64,000 nucleotides of DNA from Hofstenia miamia (taxonomy: Eukaryota > Xenacoelomorpha > Acoela), in NCBI GenBank assembly GCA_004352715.1, contig SCFE01000049.1, forward strand, positions 2,169,733 to 2,233,732. The letters run 5' to 3'. Shown here piece after piece: positions 32,539-42,306 of the stretch (its first letter is position 1; the number at the start of each line of letters is the position of its first letter). The position numbers were made by a program, and so were the translations under genes. The notes under the pieces were generated by a model that was not told the origin of the DNA, did no database searches, and was given only the letters and a program-made list of their open reading frames with translations.

Positions 32539-32622
32539 TAGTGACGTAGAAATACAGAATAAATTTTAAAGAATAAAATCAACAAAAGTCCCCGAGCGAC
32601 TCTACACACCCCCTTGCTCAAA

Positions 32623-33471
32623 TTAATTTTCGGCTAACAGTTGAAGGGCTGGCCCAGACACTATGTTTTGCGTGGCCACTATCATCTTCGTAGCTAAATC
32701 ACAGTCCCACATTTGGACCTCAGCATAGTGTGCTATGTAGAATCGTGGGAAGTAGATGAACAAAAGATTCTGAAAATCAATATTGATGCACTCGAAGCTG
32801 TCAATTGTTTTACCACTATTTAAAAACTGGCACAAGTTAAAGTCATCATCAAAGAAGGTGTGAACAGTGCTACGCCAATACAGACGACTCAGGCTTTTTG
32901 TCATTCTGGAGTCATAGCCAATAATGGTATTAATTTTTGGGCGACAGGAGGCATCTATGACAAATGGAATGACGTCTATAGAGCAATTCATGTCGCGTCT
33001 GTTGTATGTGCGCCAAAGCTGATCTTTTGTCTTATCACCAACTCTGGAGAGTTTTCTTCTTCTTTCTTCATTCTTCTGAGATCTCACAATAGAAGTTGCA
33101 GTGAAAGAGGTCGAAGGGGCTATCAAGTCACTTGGTTGGGGGGTATTTACAATTTGCAAAGCACTAAAAGGTACTCTAGAATTATAAGTTTTTACTGTAG
33201 GTGCGGCCAGGTCCTCTTGCGCACGTGAGGAAACATGTCTCTCCACATAGGGGCGAGATGTGGAGGGCGTCATCAGGAATGCTGTCTCCTCTTCGAGTTG
33301 TGGAGCAACGTGTCGCCCACACAGAATGGGACTCTCCTTAGCACCTTCATGACGTCCTCTTTTCCTTGTGCGTGCCTCAGCAAGCAGAGATACATGTCTC
33401 TCACGCCTAGATGAGGCATCTCGGCTAGGTCGGCTACCTTCCATCCTTCTTCTCACTCGATGGCGGGAGGG
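32623..33471 (-). pseudogene. ORF3 of element I, shortened by an internal deletion
   Basis: An open minus-strand frame of about 280 codons running from the N gap at 33472 to a stop at 32623. The N-terminus is very Arg-rich and repeats R-H-V three times at about 26-residue spacing (ERHVSLLAEA, GRHVAPQLEE, ERHVSSRAQE). Then comes the ORF3 N-terminal domain: PKINTIIGYDSRMTKSLSRL, WRSTVHTFFDDDFNL, FECINIDFQNLLFIYF; A has PKVNVIISYPQDMNK and RSTVHVVFDDAFTL at the same places. Directly after this it passes into a segment like the extreme C-terminus of A's ORF3 (FYIAHYAEVQMW ... LQLLAEN), so some 500-600 residues, including the KYMWGATSET block, are missing. No stop interrupts the shortened frame. 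Function unknown; no membrane segment. Confidence 0.7.
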
Positions 33472-33628
33472 NNNNNNNNNNNNNNNNNNNNNNNNNNNNN
33501 NNNNNNNNNNNNNNNNNNNNNNNNNNNNNNNNNNNNNNNNNNNNNNNNNNNNNNNNNNNNNNNNNNNNNNNNNNNNNNNNNNNNNNNNNNNNNNNNNNNN
33601 NNNNNNNNNNNNNNNNNNNNNNNNNNNN
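33472..33628. other. Assembly gap (157 N)
   Basis: Covers the junction between the integrase tail and ORF3 of element I. Confidence 1.
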
Positions 33629-35334
33629 GGGTGGAGCTGGCAACTCTTGTTTTTGACTTGGGTTTTTCATTCCTAAATGGAGTTAGAAGATTTAAATCCC
33701 AAATGTTGGGATCATAAGCGTGAGTAGTTCTCGCCCTTTGTTGGGGGAGTGTACGTGTTTCTAAATTGTCAGAAGTAAAATTATCGCAATTGTACTCAGT
33801 GTCGGAAAATTCATCCTCTGAAAAACTAGTTAAATTATCATATTTTTCATATGCATCAACACTGTTGTCTACTAACGTGAATTCGTTATTATCATCTATT
33901 ATCACATGCTCTATATCTTTTATAGCTTGTTTGAGCCTTTGAAAATGTACTGTTTTACCGTTGTTTAAGGTATAAGTGTTATGATCAAGCACTTTTTCTA
34001 TCGTAAATGGGCCTTGCCAATCATTTGCGAGTTTCCGTACTTGATTACTATCTGTGGTAATTCGGGGTAGATAAGCGAAAACTTTATCGCTGCTTTAAAA
34101 GGCTCGCCATATAACTTTTTATTAAAGGTTTTCTTTTGTCTAATACTAGACTGATTCGTGTTATGACAGATTGTCAAGTGAATTTGTTGCATATCATTAA
34201 TTAGTCTATTTACATACATCTCCACATTGTTGTCNNNNNNNNAACATGGCTTTGAAGGGGCTGACACCAGTGGTTGTATGAACTGATGTGTTTTAAAAAT
34301 ACTCGACACATTCTACAATTTGTCTCCATTGTTTTCTGGTGGCTCAGGATAACACTACCCGAATCAATTTTATGAGGGTTCAATTTAATTGTTCTACCAA
34401 CCCATTTGCTTGATGATGGTAAGCTGTGGTCAGTTCGTGAACGACTTCCAATTCATTCATCAAAGCATGTAAAAGATTACTTTCAAATTGAGGACTTCTA
34501 TCAGAAACTAATTTGCGCATGGGTCCATATTTTAAGATCCATTCTTTAAATATTGTCAGCAACCTTTTCTGCAGTTGTACTACTTAAAGGAACTATGCAG
34601 GCAAACTTGGTGAAGTGGTCTACCATCACGAGTAGATACTGAAAGCCCTCATCGTCTTTTGATAGTTGTTCTAAATCAGCATGCACTAACTCATTAGGGC
34701 TTTCTGCAGACCGTGATTCCATTTCAGCTCTTTGTTGAGGAAAGTGGTGGATGTTGTTGAGTAAACATTTTTTGCATTTATCAATTACATCTGTCATGGT
34801 AGTTCGTATTCCAGTGGTTACATATCTTGAATTGAAAGTTTTCTCAGTCTGGAGGATACCGAGGTGACCTTGCTCATGAACTCTACGTACCAGATCCCTT
34901 TTGAAATACTCAGGGATAGCAAGTTGATTGTTGTGTTTACTCTTTGCGTACAATAGACCATTATTGGTCACATGCCAGTTGTAACAATGGAAATAGCGAT
35001 TCACTTCTGAAGATGTGGGGAAGTATGGATCCCTCATCCTTTTCATTATCTGGTCCAATATCCAAAAACGGTGTTGGTAATGAACTATTTCCTCTTCCGA
35101 AATTTCCTCTCTCATGAGGATGGTAAGAATGGGTTTTCCGTTTCTGTCTGCATTGATCTCGGGTATCAGCTGATACTCAGTATGGGGGATGAATGAGAAA
35201 GGAACCTTTTCCCCGTTTGGTTTTTCGAGATCTCGTTCGTAGCTCAGCAGCGCCATCCAATAATCAGCGTTCAGGTGGAGTTGGCCCAGGCAATGTTTAA
35301 TCGTGAATGAAAAATCATTTAAGTACTCTATCCA
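33629..35334 (-). pseudogene. pol: RNase H end and integrase of element I
   Basis: From the right: the RNase H terminus (HLNADYW) and connector; the zinc-binding domain HEQGH...C-K-K-C (H-x3-H then C-x2-C, near 34860-34770); the catalytic core with HADLEQLS (first Asp), LVSDRSPQF (second Asp) and HHQANGLVEQLN (Glu), so the DDE residues are all present; the C-terminal domain (NKKLYGEPFKA, YTLNNGKTVHFQRLKQAIKD) and an acidic tail (LPQQRARTTHAYDPNIWDLN). Breaks: a TGA in place of Trp at 35335-35337 just before WIEYL, a frame change near 34550, another near 34310, and 8 N at 34235-34242. Integrase would insert the DNA copy and leave the short target duplication. Confidence 0.85.
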
Positions 35335-36609
35335 TCAGGCAATGATGTTTGATTTGTTGCCACTAAATTTCTTCAACCAGGAGAGAGCGCTATTGTCGGT
35401 TCTCACAGTGAACTTACGGCCAAGTATGAAATAGCGGAATTCCTTCAGTGATTCAACTAATGCAAGCATCTCACACTTAGTCGCACCATAGTTCTTCTCT
35501 GAAGCTCTGAGTTTTAGACTAAAGTACTGGACAGGACTCTCAACTCCATTGATGTCTTGGCTCAGGATCCCGCTAATGGCAACAGCACTGGCATCGCAAT
35601 CAATTATAAAATCCTTAGAGTAATCAGGAGTGTTCAAAGACGGTATCTTTTTAAGTTCTGTTTTTATGCCATCAAGAGCCTCTTGCTCCTGCCACGTCCA
35701 CTTAAAGTCGACAGACTTTTTTAATAAATTCGAAATCTTTTTCGTTTTTTCAGCAAGGTCCGGGATGAACATTCCATAGTAATTAAGGAAACCCATTAAT
35801 CGCTGAACGTCCTGGCGGCTCTGTGGCATCTCGATCTTTTCTAGGAAATCTTTAGTGTTGTTCTTTATTGAGATTTTTCCGGGTTCAAAGACTCGGCCAA
35901 GAAAAATTACTTTCATCTGAGCTAATGCACACTTCGTTCCGTTAACTTTCAATCCTGCCTTCTGCAATAGATCTAAGGTCCGACTGAGTTTATTTAAATG
36001 TTCTTCAAAAGTATTACTTGCAAATAAGATGTCATCTATGTAAGCTGATATGGCGGGCTCAAGAAGGCTGGCACCATCTTTGAGGACCTTAGTGACATAG
36101 CGCTGGAAGGTAGCTGGCGCATTGCATAGGCCAAAGGCCATATACTTCCACTCGTACAACCCATAAGGGGTGATGAAGGCGGTTTTGTAGATGTCAGAAG
36201 GGCGCATAGGTACCTGCCAGTAAGCTTTGCATAGGTCGAGGCATGAAAAAAAATTGTATTTACTGGCATCATAAAGGAGGTCTTCAATCCTCGGCAGGGG
36301 ATACGCGTCCTTAATTGTTATATCGTTCAGCTTTTGAAAGTCGATACACAGCTGATACTTCTCACCTTGTTGAATGAACACGGTGGGAGCAGCATAAGGG
36401 CTGTTACTTCCTTGTATTATTCCACTTTCGATCAAATCACTCAAGATCTTCTCAAACTCGGGTTTCAAATTTTCTGGTACACAGCATACTGGTAACCTAA
36501 TTGGTTGATCGTGCTTCAATTCAATTACATGCTCCTTGCCTAATGCTTGACCAATGCTAATTGTACCATAATTAAACACATCATGCTTACTATGAAGTAA
36601 AGAGACCAA
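35335..36609 (-). CDS. pol: Reverse transcriptase-RNase H of element I (open frame)
   Basis: 424 codons without a stop, the longest intact retroelement frame here. RT landmarks in order: VCCVPENLKPEFEKILSDLI, SPYAAPTVFIQQGEKYQLCI (palm, first Asp in LCIDF), LPRIEDLLYD, SCLDLCKAYWQVPM, AFITPYGLYEWKYMAFGLCN, PATFQRYV, AYIDDILFAS (YIDD catalytic pair), FLGRVFEPGKI, MGFLNYYGMFIPDL. RNase H follows with IIDCDASAVAISGILS, QYFSLKLRASEKNYGATKCE and FTVRTDNSALSWLKKF. The start is taken at 36609 because the frame overlaps the end of the protease frame by 70 bases in another phase, compatible with frameshift expression, though a decay frameshift is as likely. Typical Ty3/gypsy RT-RH arrangement and length. 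Confidence 0.93.
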   Translation of the reverse strand: MVSLLHSKHDVFNYGTISIGQALGKEHVIELKHDQPIRLPVCCVPENLKPEFEKILSDLIESGIIQGSNSPYAAPTVFIQQGEKYQLCIDFQKLNDITIKDAYPLPRIEDLLYDASKYNFFSCLDLCKAYWQVPMRPSDIYKTAFITPYGLYEWKYMAFGLCNAPATFQRYVTKVLKDGASLLEPAISAYIDDILFASNTFEEHLNKLSRTLDLLQKAGLKVNGTKCALAQMKVIFLGRVFEPGKISIKNNTKDFLEKIEMPQSRQDVQRLMGFLNYYGMFIPDLAEKTKKISNLLKKSVDFKWTWQEQEALDGIKTELKKIPSLNTPDYSKDFIIDCDASAVAISGILSQDINGVESPVQYFSLKLRASEKNYGATKCEMLALVESLKEFRYFILGRKFTVRTDNSALSWLKKFSGNKSNIIA

Positions 36610-37330
36610 TGACTTTCTCTCTCTCTCTGATTGAGGTGCGGATGAGAATTCTTGGTGACTGTTGGTACTTTAATTGGACTTACCGGATCTCCCAGATCGT
36701 GAACAGCAGTACATATTGGTAGACAAGTGACAGGGATGTTTTCAACTCTGACTGGCACTCCTACTAACTGCAATTGAGAAACTCCAATCTTGACAGGAGA
36801 AGTTGCTCCATTTAGAACAGTAACATATGTTTTTCCTTTTGTCACTCTACATAAGTCTGGTGAAAAAGAGATTCCACGCACGTATTTGCCTCTCTGCCCT
36901 GAGATCATTATGTCCCCATCAATACTAGCATCAGAAGATATGGCAACTCGAGTCCAATGCTTGGGTTTGAGGGATATGGGTTCGTCCAGATTAAAGATGA
37001 CTTCTTTCTCAGGGATAGTAGCCAATTGCATTGCTTCCTGGTCTTTAATAGAAATCGTGTTATTTTTGAAGTCAATCACGCAAGAGTTTCACTCGAGAAA
37101 ATCATTTCCAAAGATGAGATCATACGGGAGGTGATGATTTGACGTGTTGGTCTACTTCAAAGGGCTCCATGTAAATTTTTATTGAAGCATCCTTTAACTT
37201 CCCTTTTAGAGAAAGAGGGTTTCCAGAAGTGTTGATAAGCTTCACACCTGAAGGATCCAATGAATCTCGATTTAAACATAACTCTTTACAGCACTCATCA
37301 CTGATTATGGAGGCTGCGGCTCATCATCTC
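36540..37330 (-). pseudogene. pol: Aspartic protease region of element I
   Basis: The C-terminal part is open over 37079-36540 (NNTISIKDQEAMQ, SLKPKHWTRVAISSD, GVSQLQLVGVPVRVENIPVT). Upstream, AASIISDECCKELCLNRD and LINTSGNPLSLKGKL match the protease of J (AASIITDEC, LINASGDYIDTKG). The D-T-G triad just before AAS cannot be read in one frame (about 37311-37326), apparently through an indel, and a further frame change lies near 37130. So the enzyme is dead although RT next to it is intact. Confidence 0.7.
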
Positions 37331-37465
37331 AGCAGGTATTAAATTCTTCCTTATTAGCTGGGTGATTACTAAGACATGTTGTGCACATTTTATGGGAGGC
37401 GGCACTCCAATTAATTTAAATCCGAAGATGGAGTTGGGTGATCAGGCTCCAAGTGGACAAGATTG

Positions 37466-38311
37466 TCAACACACAACAACTCGGTAGTTTGCGGCTCTTT
37501 GATAATGAAACCCTCTGTCAGTGATAAGCTGCACTTTCGCCTTGCACTGAGATTTAAGATGCCCTTTTTCCCTGCAAGTGAAGCATCTTACCGAGGATAA
37601 GTCAAATACCTTTTTGGCAACTGCAGGCCTCCTAGGCTCAAAGCTCTTTGTTCCGGACACACCCGACAAACTAGTTATATCATTATTGATTTGTTGAGAA
37701 TTCTGGAGCATATAAACCACACTTATGGCTTTTCGGATGATCTTGTGGAGGCTATCCTCAGGGTCGCATCGAACTTCCAACCAGTTTCTGATCGATGAAG
37801 GAAAACCTCAGCAGATGTAAGAGAATAGATCATGTCTCGAATACTCTCTGGAAAGACTACTCAAACAAAACAAGCATTCAACCTGGGTAATATAATTCTG
37901 AATATTGTCACTAAATTTGAAGGACATATCACACAATAACGTCTTATACTGATGCTTGATGTGCGGCGCTTGGTAATGATCCTCAAAGAAGCCCACCAAC
38001 AGCTGGTAGTCAGTTTTGATGTTGTGATCGAGCATCATGTATTGATTGTATGCCAATCCGCTGAGATATAAGGGGAACTGTGAGACGGGGGACTCCTGTG
38101 AATTTTTGTGTTGTTTCATTGTCAGCTCAAACAAGAAAAACCATTCGTCAAAGGACTGCGACACGGCATCAATTTGCCTGGTGAATTTAGGAAGAACAGA
38201 GTGTTTGCTATATAATTGTACCTGTCCATTGGACTCAAGAGGAAGGATAGAATCTCAGTATCTCGGCTGATCTTTCATGCCGGCTTTTCCATTAAGTGGA
38301 CTAGCATCACT
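37466..38311 (-). pseudogene. gag: gag capsid-nucleocapsid of element I, partial
   Basis: Capsid part with FDEWFFLFELTMKQHKNS, QFPLYLSGLAYNQYMMLD, FEDHYQAPHIKHQYKTL, NIQNYITQVECLFCLSSLSR; nucleocapsid with one CCHC zinc knuckle CFTCREKGHLKSQC near 37540-37590. Both are in the same frame but separated by one TGA at 37808-37810 after LFSYIC. The N-terminal coiled coil, leader and 5' LTR are in the following N gap. Clear homology to family-1 gag at low identity supports a separate family. Confidence 0.85.
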
Positions 38312-39311
38312 NNNNNNNNNNNNNNNNNNNNNNNNNNNNNNNNNNNNNNNNNNNNNNNNNNNNNNNNNNNNNNNNNNNNNNNNNNNNNNNNNNNNNNNNN
38401 NNNNNNNNNNNNNNNNNNNNNNNNNNNNNNNNNNNNNNNNNNNNNNNNNNNNNNNNNNNNNNNNNNNNNNNNNNNNNNNNNNNNNNNNNNNNNNNNNNNN
38501 NNNNNNNNNNNNNNNNNNNNNNNNNNNNNNNNNNNNNNNNNNNNNNNNNNNNNNNNNNNNNNNNNNNNNNNNNNNNNNNNNNNNNNNNNNNNNNNNNNNN
38601 NNNNNNNNNNNNNNNNNNNNNNNNNNNNNNNNNNNNNNNNNNNNNNNNNNNNNNNNNNNNNNNNNNNNNNNNNNNNNNNNNNNNNNNNNNNNNNNNNNNN
38701 NNNNNNNNNNNNNNNNNNNNNNNNNNNNNNNNNNNNNNNNNNNNNNNNNNNNNNNNNNNNNNNNNNNNNNNNNNNNNNNNNNNNNNNNNNNNNNNNNNNN
38801 NNNNNNNNNNNNNNNNNNNNNNNNNNNNNNNNNNNNNNNNNNNNNNNNNNNNNNNNNNNNNNNNNNNNNNNNNNNNNNNNNNNNNNNNNNNNNNNNNNNN
38901 NNNNNNNNNNNNNNNNNNNNNNNNNNNNNNNNNNNNNNNNNNNNNNNNNNNNNNNNNNNNNNNNNNNNNNNNNNNNNNNNNNNNNNNNNNNNNNNNNNNN
39001 NNNNNNNNNNNNNNNNNNNNNNNNNNNNNNNNNNNNNNNNNNNNNNNNNNNNNNNNNNNNNNNNNNNNNNNNNNNNNNNNNNNNNNNNNNNNNNNNNNNN
39101 NNNNNNNNNNNNNNNNNNNNNNNNNNNNNNNNNNNNNNNNNNNNNNNNNNNNNNNNNNNNNNNNNNNNNNNNNNNNNNNNNNNNNNNNNNNNNNNNNNNN
39201 NNNNNNNNNNNNNNNNNNNNNNNNNNNNNNNNNNNNNNNNNNNNNNNNNNNNNNNNNNNNNNNNNNNNNNNNNNNNNNNNNNNNNNNNNNNNNNNNNNNN
39301 NNNNNNNNNNN
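38312..39311. other. Assembly gap (1000 N)
   Basis: Standard-size gap; separates element I (minus) from element J (plus) and hides both 5' ends. Confidence 1.
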
Positions 39312-39933
39312 CCCCCAGAGACGAACCCCATAGACACAAACCCATTGGATATAATGGTGATGTTAAAAAAGAACGCAATGAAAATGAAAAAAACTGATGA
39401 CATCCAAAATTACATGCAACAAGTCAAGTGGCTCCTGATGGTTAGCTCGAGAGGAAATAGTTATTCGAAATACAACTTGTTCTCACACATCTGTAAGTGG
39501 ATGCCTGAAAGCATAAAAACTCAATTTGAAATTAAATGCGACGTCGACGAGTAGTTAGAAAGAATGATCAGGAAAGCTGTCAATATACAAGCTACTATTG
39601 AAAATAATGCTTGAATATACAAAAAAGCCGCATGGCACAGAGATGCACCAACATGGAGAAGCAATCTCAAGCCGCGCATCCCCAATAAAACCTATCCTGA
39701 AACAAAGCAAGAGAAAATAATAAAAGTAAAGGGAAGAGATGGTAAGACAAGGAAAGTAAAAGAGAAAGATGTTAAATGCTACGTTGCAGACAAAAAGGAC
39801 ACAAAAACCAGATGGCCCAAAACAAATAAACGTCATTGGCAATGAGGAAGCCTACTATGATGAAGAGGATGTACTACAGATGGAAGACGAAATTGATGAA
39901 GCAGCCCCAACCAACAAGGAGTCGGAAAACTAA
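39312..39933 (+). pseudogene. gag: gag of element J with internal deletion
   Basis: Begins PPETNPIDTNPLDIMVMLKK, then jumps directly to NAMKMKKTDDIQNYMQQVKW, skipping the whole coiled coil and most of the capsid compared with F2. It continues FSHICKWMPESIKTQFEIKC, stops at DVDE (TAG), and resumes IRKAVNIQATIENNA. The zinc knuckle is lost to a short deletion after VKCY. It ends QMEDEIDEAAPT...ESEN with a stop at 39931-39933. Confidence 0.85.
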
Positions 39934-39977
39934 GTAGAGCGCCGACTCATAACAACTGTGCAGCAATAATGATCCTA

Positions 39978-40895
39978 ATGAACCTTGACATGATGAATAC
40001 TATAACAATAGCCATTAATGGAGTTATGATGAAAGTGACAATTGATACTGGAGCAGCAGCATCTATAATTACTGATGAATGCGCTACAAAGCTGGGATTC
40101 CAATGAGAAGACATGAAGAATTGTAACAAGAGATTGATTAATGCTTCAGGGGATTACATCGACACAAAAGGAATGATAAATGTTGCACACATGAGAATCG
40201 CGAACACAATGTTCAAACAACCTCTAGTAGTAGTAGATACACACAACAATGCATTACCATATGAAGTTATATTAGGAAACAATTTGCTGACAAAAAATGG
40301 TTGTGTCATTAACTATGCAAACAAAATGATAAAAGTAAAAGAAGAGGAGATGGAAATTGAGGAGGAACAGGAAAAGCAGAGAACAGTTACATTTCAATTG
40401 CAAGAAGACATTCATCTACAGCCGCATCAGTGGAAAATGCACACAATCGAGATAGAAGACAATATAACAGCCAATATAATGCTATACAACAATAAAGGCA
40501 TTAATACCAAACGAGTTTCAATGCCGTCTAGTGTTTGCATGATAAAACACGGAAAAGGAAGGATACCAATTCTCAATGCTATGAACCAGAACGTGAATCT
40601 GAAAAGATCTCAGATAAGAATATATGGAAAATACATTAGAACCAACATCAGACTCAACTGGAAGGCAATGGAAGACGACGATGGAGCAAGTAATTTGCAT
40701 GGTCGATTCAAGGACTTGCAAAGGAAAGCAGATAGTACTCCACATGGCCGACTTGAGGGCAAGTGGACGTACACCATCAAAGTCGTGAGTACTCCCAAAA
40801 GCCGACTCGGGGGCTTGGGGATGAAAGCAGAAGAGGAAGATACACACAGGATACCCGAGATAAATGATGAGGATTATCAATATCTAGAAGAATGA
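39978..40895 (+). pseudogene. pol: Aspartic protease and PR-RT spacer of element J
   Basis: Active site VTIDTGAAASIITDECATKL with D-T-G intact at 40044-40052. A TGA at 40105-40107 replaces the Trp codon kept in B (GFKWED). Next come NASGDYIDTKGMINVAHMRI, LPYEVILGNNLLTKNG and VINYANKMIKVKEEE, the usual retropepsin fold elements. The spacer (40690-40895) carries three iterated segments, GRFKDLQRKADSTPH, GRLEGKWTYTIKVVSTPK and SRLGGLGMK, whose DNA repeats the CTGAYTCAAGGGC-like motif. An in-frame TGA at 40893-40895 separates it from RT. It cuts the polyprotein. Confidence 0.88.
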
Positions 40896-40901
40896 GACAT
40901 C

Positions 40902-41306
40902 ATGCAACTAAGGACACTTCTAGAAAAGCATAAACGTATATTCAACTACAGAGAGATAAGTGTAGGCCAGGCAGTAGGCGAAAAGCACAAAATCGTCACA
41001 ACAACAGATAAACTGATCAAACTACCAGTTAGAAGGGTGCCTGAGCAGCTGAAAGAAGAATACAATCATATACTAGAAGAACTAATCGACAACAAAATCA
41101 TTTGGCCAAGTGAGAGCCCATACACAGCACCAACCATGTTCATAAAACAGGGAAATAAGTACCATCTATGTATTGATTTTTGCAAATTAAATGAGGTGAC
41201 AAAAAAGGATTCATACCCCCTACCATGGATAGAGGATATGCTCTACAAAGCTAATAAACATAAATATTTTACAACATTGGATTCATGCAAGGCCTATTGG
41301 CAGGGG
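40902..41306 (+). CDS. pol: Reverse transcriptase N-terminal part, element J
   Basis: Open for 135 codons to the gap: LLEKHKRIFNYREISVGQAV, KLPVRRVPEQLKEEYNHILE, IIWPSESPYTAPTMFIKQGN, YHLCIDFCKLNEVTKKDSYP, FTTLDSCKAYWQ. Same phase as the protease upstream. Over 95% like A by eye, so J and A are recent relatives. The YIDD half lies in the gap. Confidence 0.9.
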
Positions 41307-42306
41307 NNNNNNNNNNNNNNNNNNNNNNNNNNNNNNNNNNNNNNNNNNNNNNNNNNNNNNNNNNNNNNNNNNNNNNNNNNNNNNNNNNNNNNNNNNNNNN
41401 NNNNNNNNNNNNNNNNNNNNNNNNNNNNNNNNNNNNNNNNNNNNNNNNNNNNNNNNNNNNNNNNNNNNNNNNNNNNNNNNNNNNNNNNNNNNNNNNNNNN
41501 NNNNNNNNNNNNNNNNNNNNNNNNNNNNNNNNNNNNNNNNNNNNNNNNNNNNNNNNNNNNNNNNNNNNNNNNNNNNNNNNNNNNNNNNNNNNNNNNNNNN
41601 NNNNNNNNNNNNNNNNNNNNNNNNNNNNNNNNNNNNNNNNNNNNNNNNNNNNNNNNNNNNNNNNNNNNNNNNNNNNNNNNNNNNNNNNNNNNNNNNNNNN
41701 NNNNNNNNNNNNNNNNNNNNNNNNNNNNNNNNNNNNNNNNNNNNNNNNNNNNNNNNNNNNNNNNNNNNNNNNNNNNNNNNNNNNNNNNNNNNNNNNNNNN
41801 NNNNNNNNNNNNNNNNNNNNNNNNNNNNNNNNNNNNNNNNNNNNNNNNNNNNNNNNNNNNNNNNNNNNNNNNNNNNNNNNNNNNNNNNNNNNNNNNNNNN
41901 NNNNNNNNNNNNNNNNNNNNNNNNNNNNNNNNNNNNNNNNNNNNNNNNNNNNNNNNNNNNNNNNNNNNNNNNNNNNNNNNNNNNNNNNNNNNNNNNNNNN
42001 NNNNNNNNNNNNNNNNNNNNNNNNNNNNNNNNNNNNNNNNNNNNNNNNNNNNNNNNNNNNNNNNNNNNNNNNNNNNNNNNNNNNNNNNNNNNNNNNNNNN
42101 NNNNNNNNNNNNNNNNNNNNNNNNNNNNNNNNNNNNNNNNNNNNNNNNNNNNNNNNNNNNNNNNNNNNNNNNNNNNNNNNNNNNNNNNNNNNNNNNNNNN
42201 NNNNNNNNNNNNNNNNNNNNNNNNNNNNNNNNNNNNNNNNNNNNNNNNNNNNNNNNNNNNNNNNNNNNNNNNNNNNNNNNNNNNNNNNNNNNNNNNNNNN
42301 NNNNNN
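41307..42306. other. Assembly gap (1000 N)
   Basis: Standard-size gap at the right side of J. Confidence 1.

Larger units (their letters stand above)
32030..32606 (-). mobile_element. Family-2 LTR (LTR7), 3' LTR of element I; left end not located
   Basis: On the minus strand TGTAGAGTCGCTCGGGGACT begins at 32606 directly after the ORF3 stop and a polypurine tract (CAAGGGGGTG). It shares only the TGTAG start with family 1. A TATA box and CRE-type sites lie inside. A 66-N gap at 32154-32219 is flanked by a 60-base duplication (32094-32153 and 32220-32279), so the R/U5 part is uncertain and I could not identify the ...ACA end. Confidence 0.65.
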
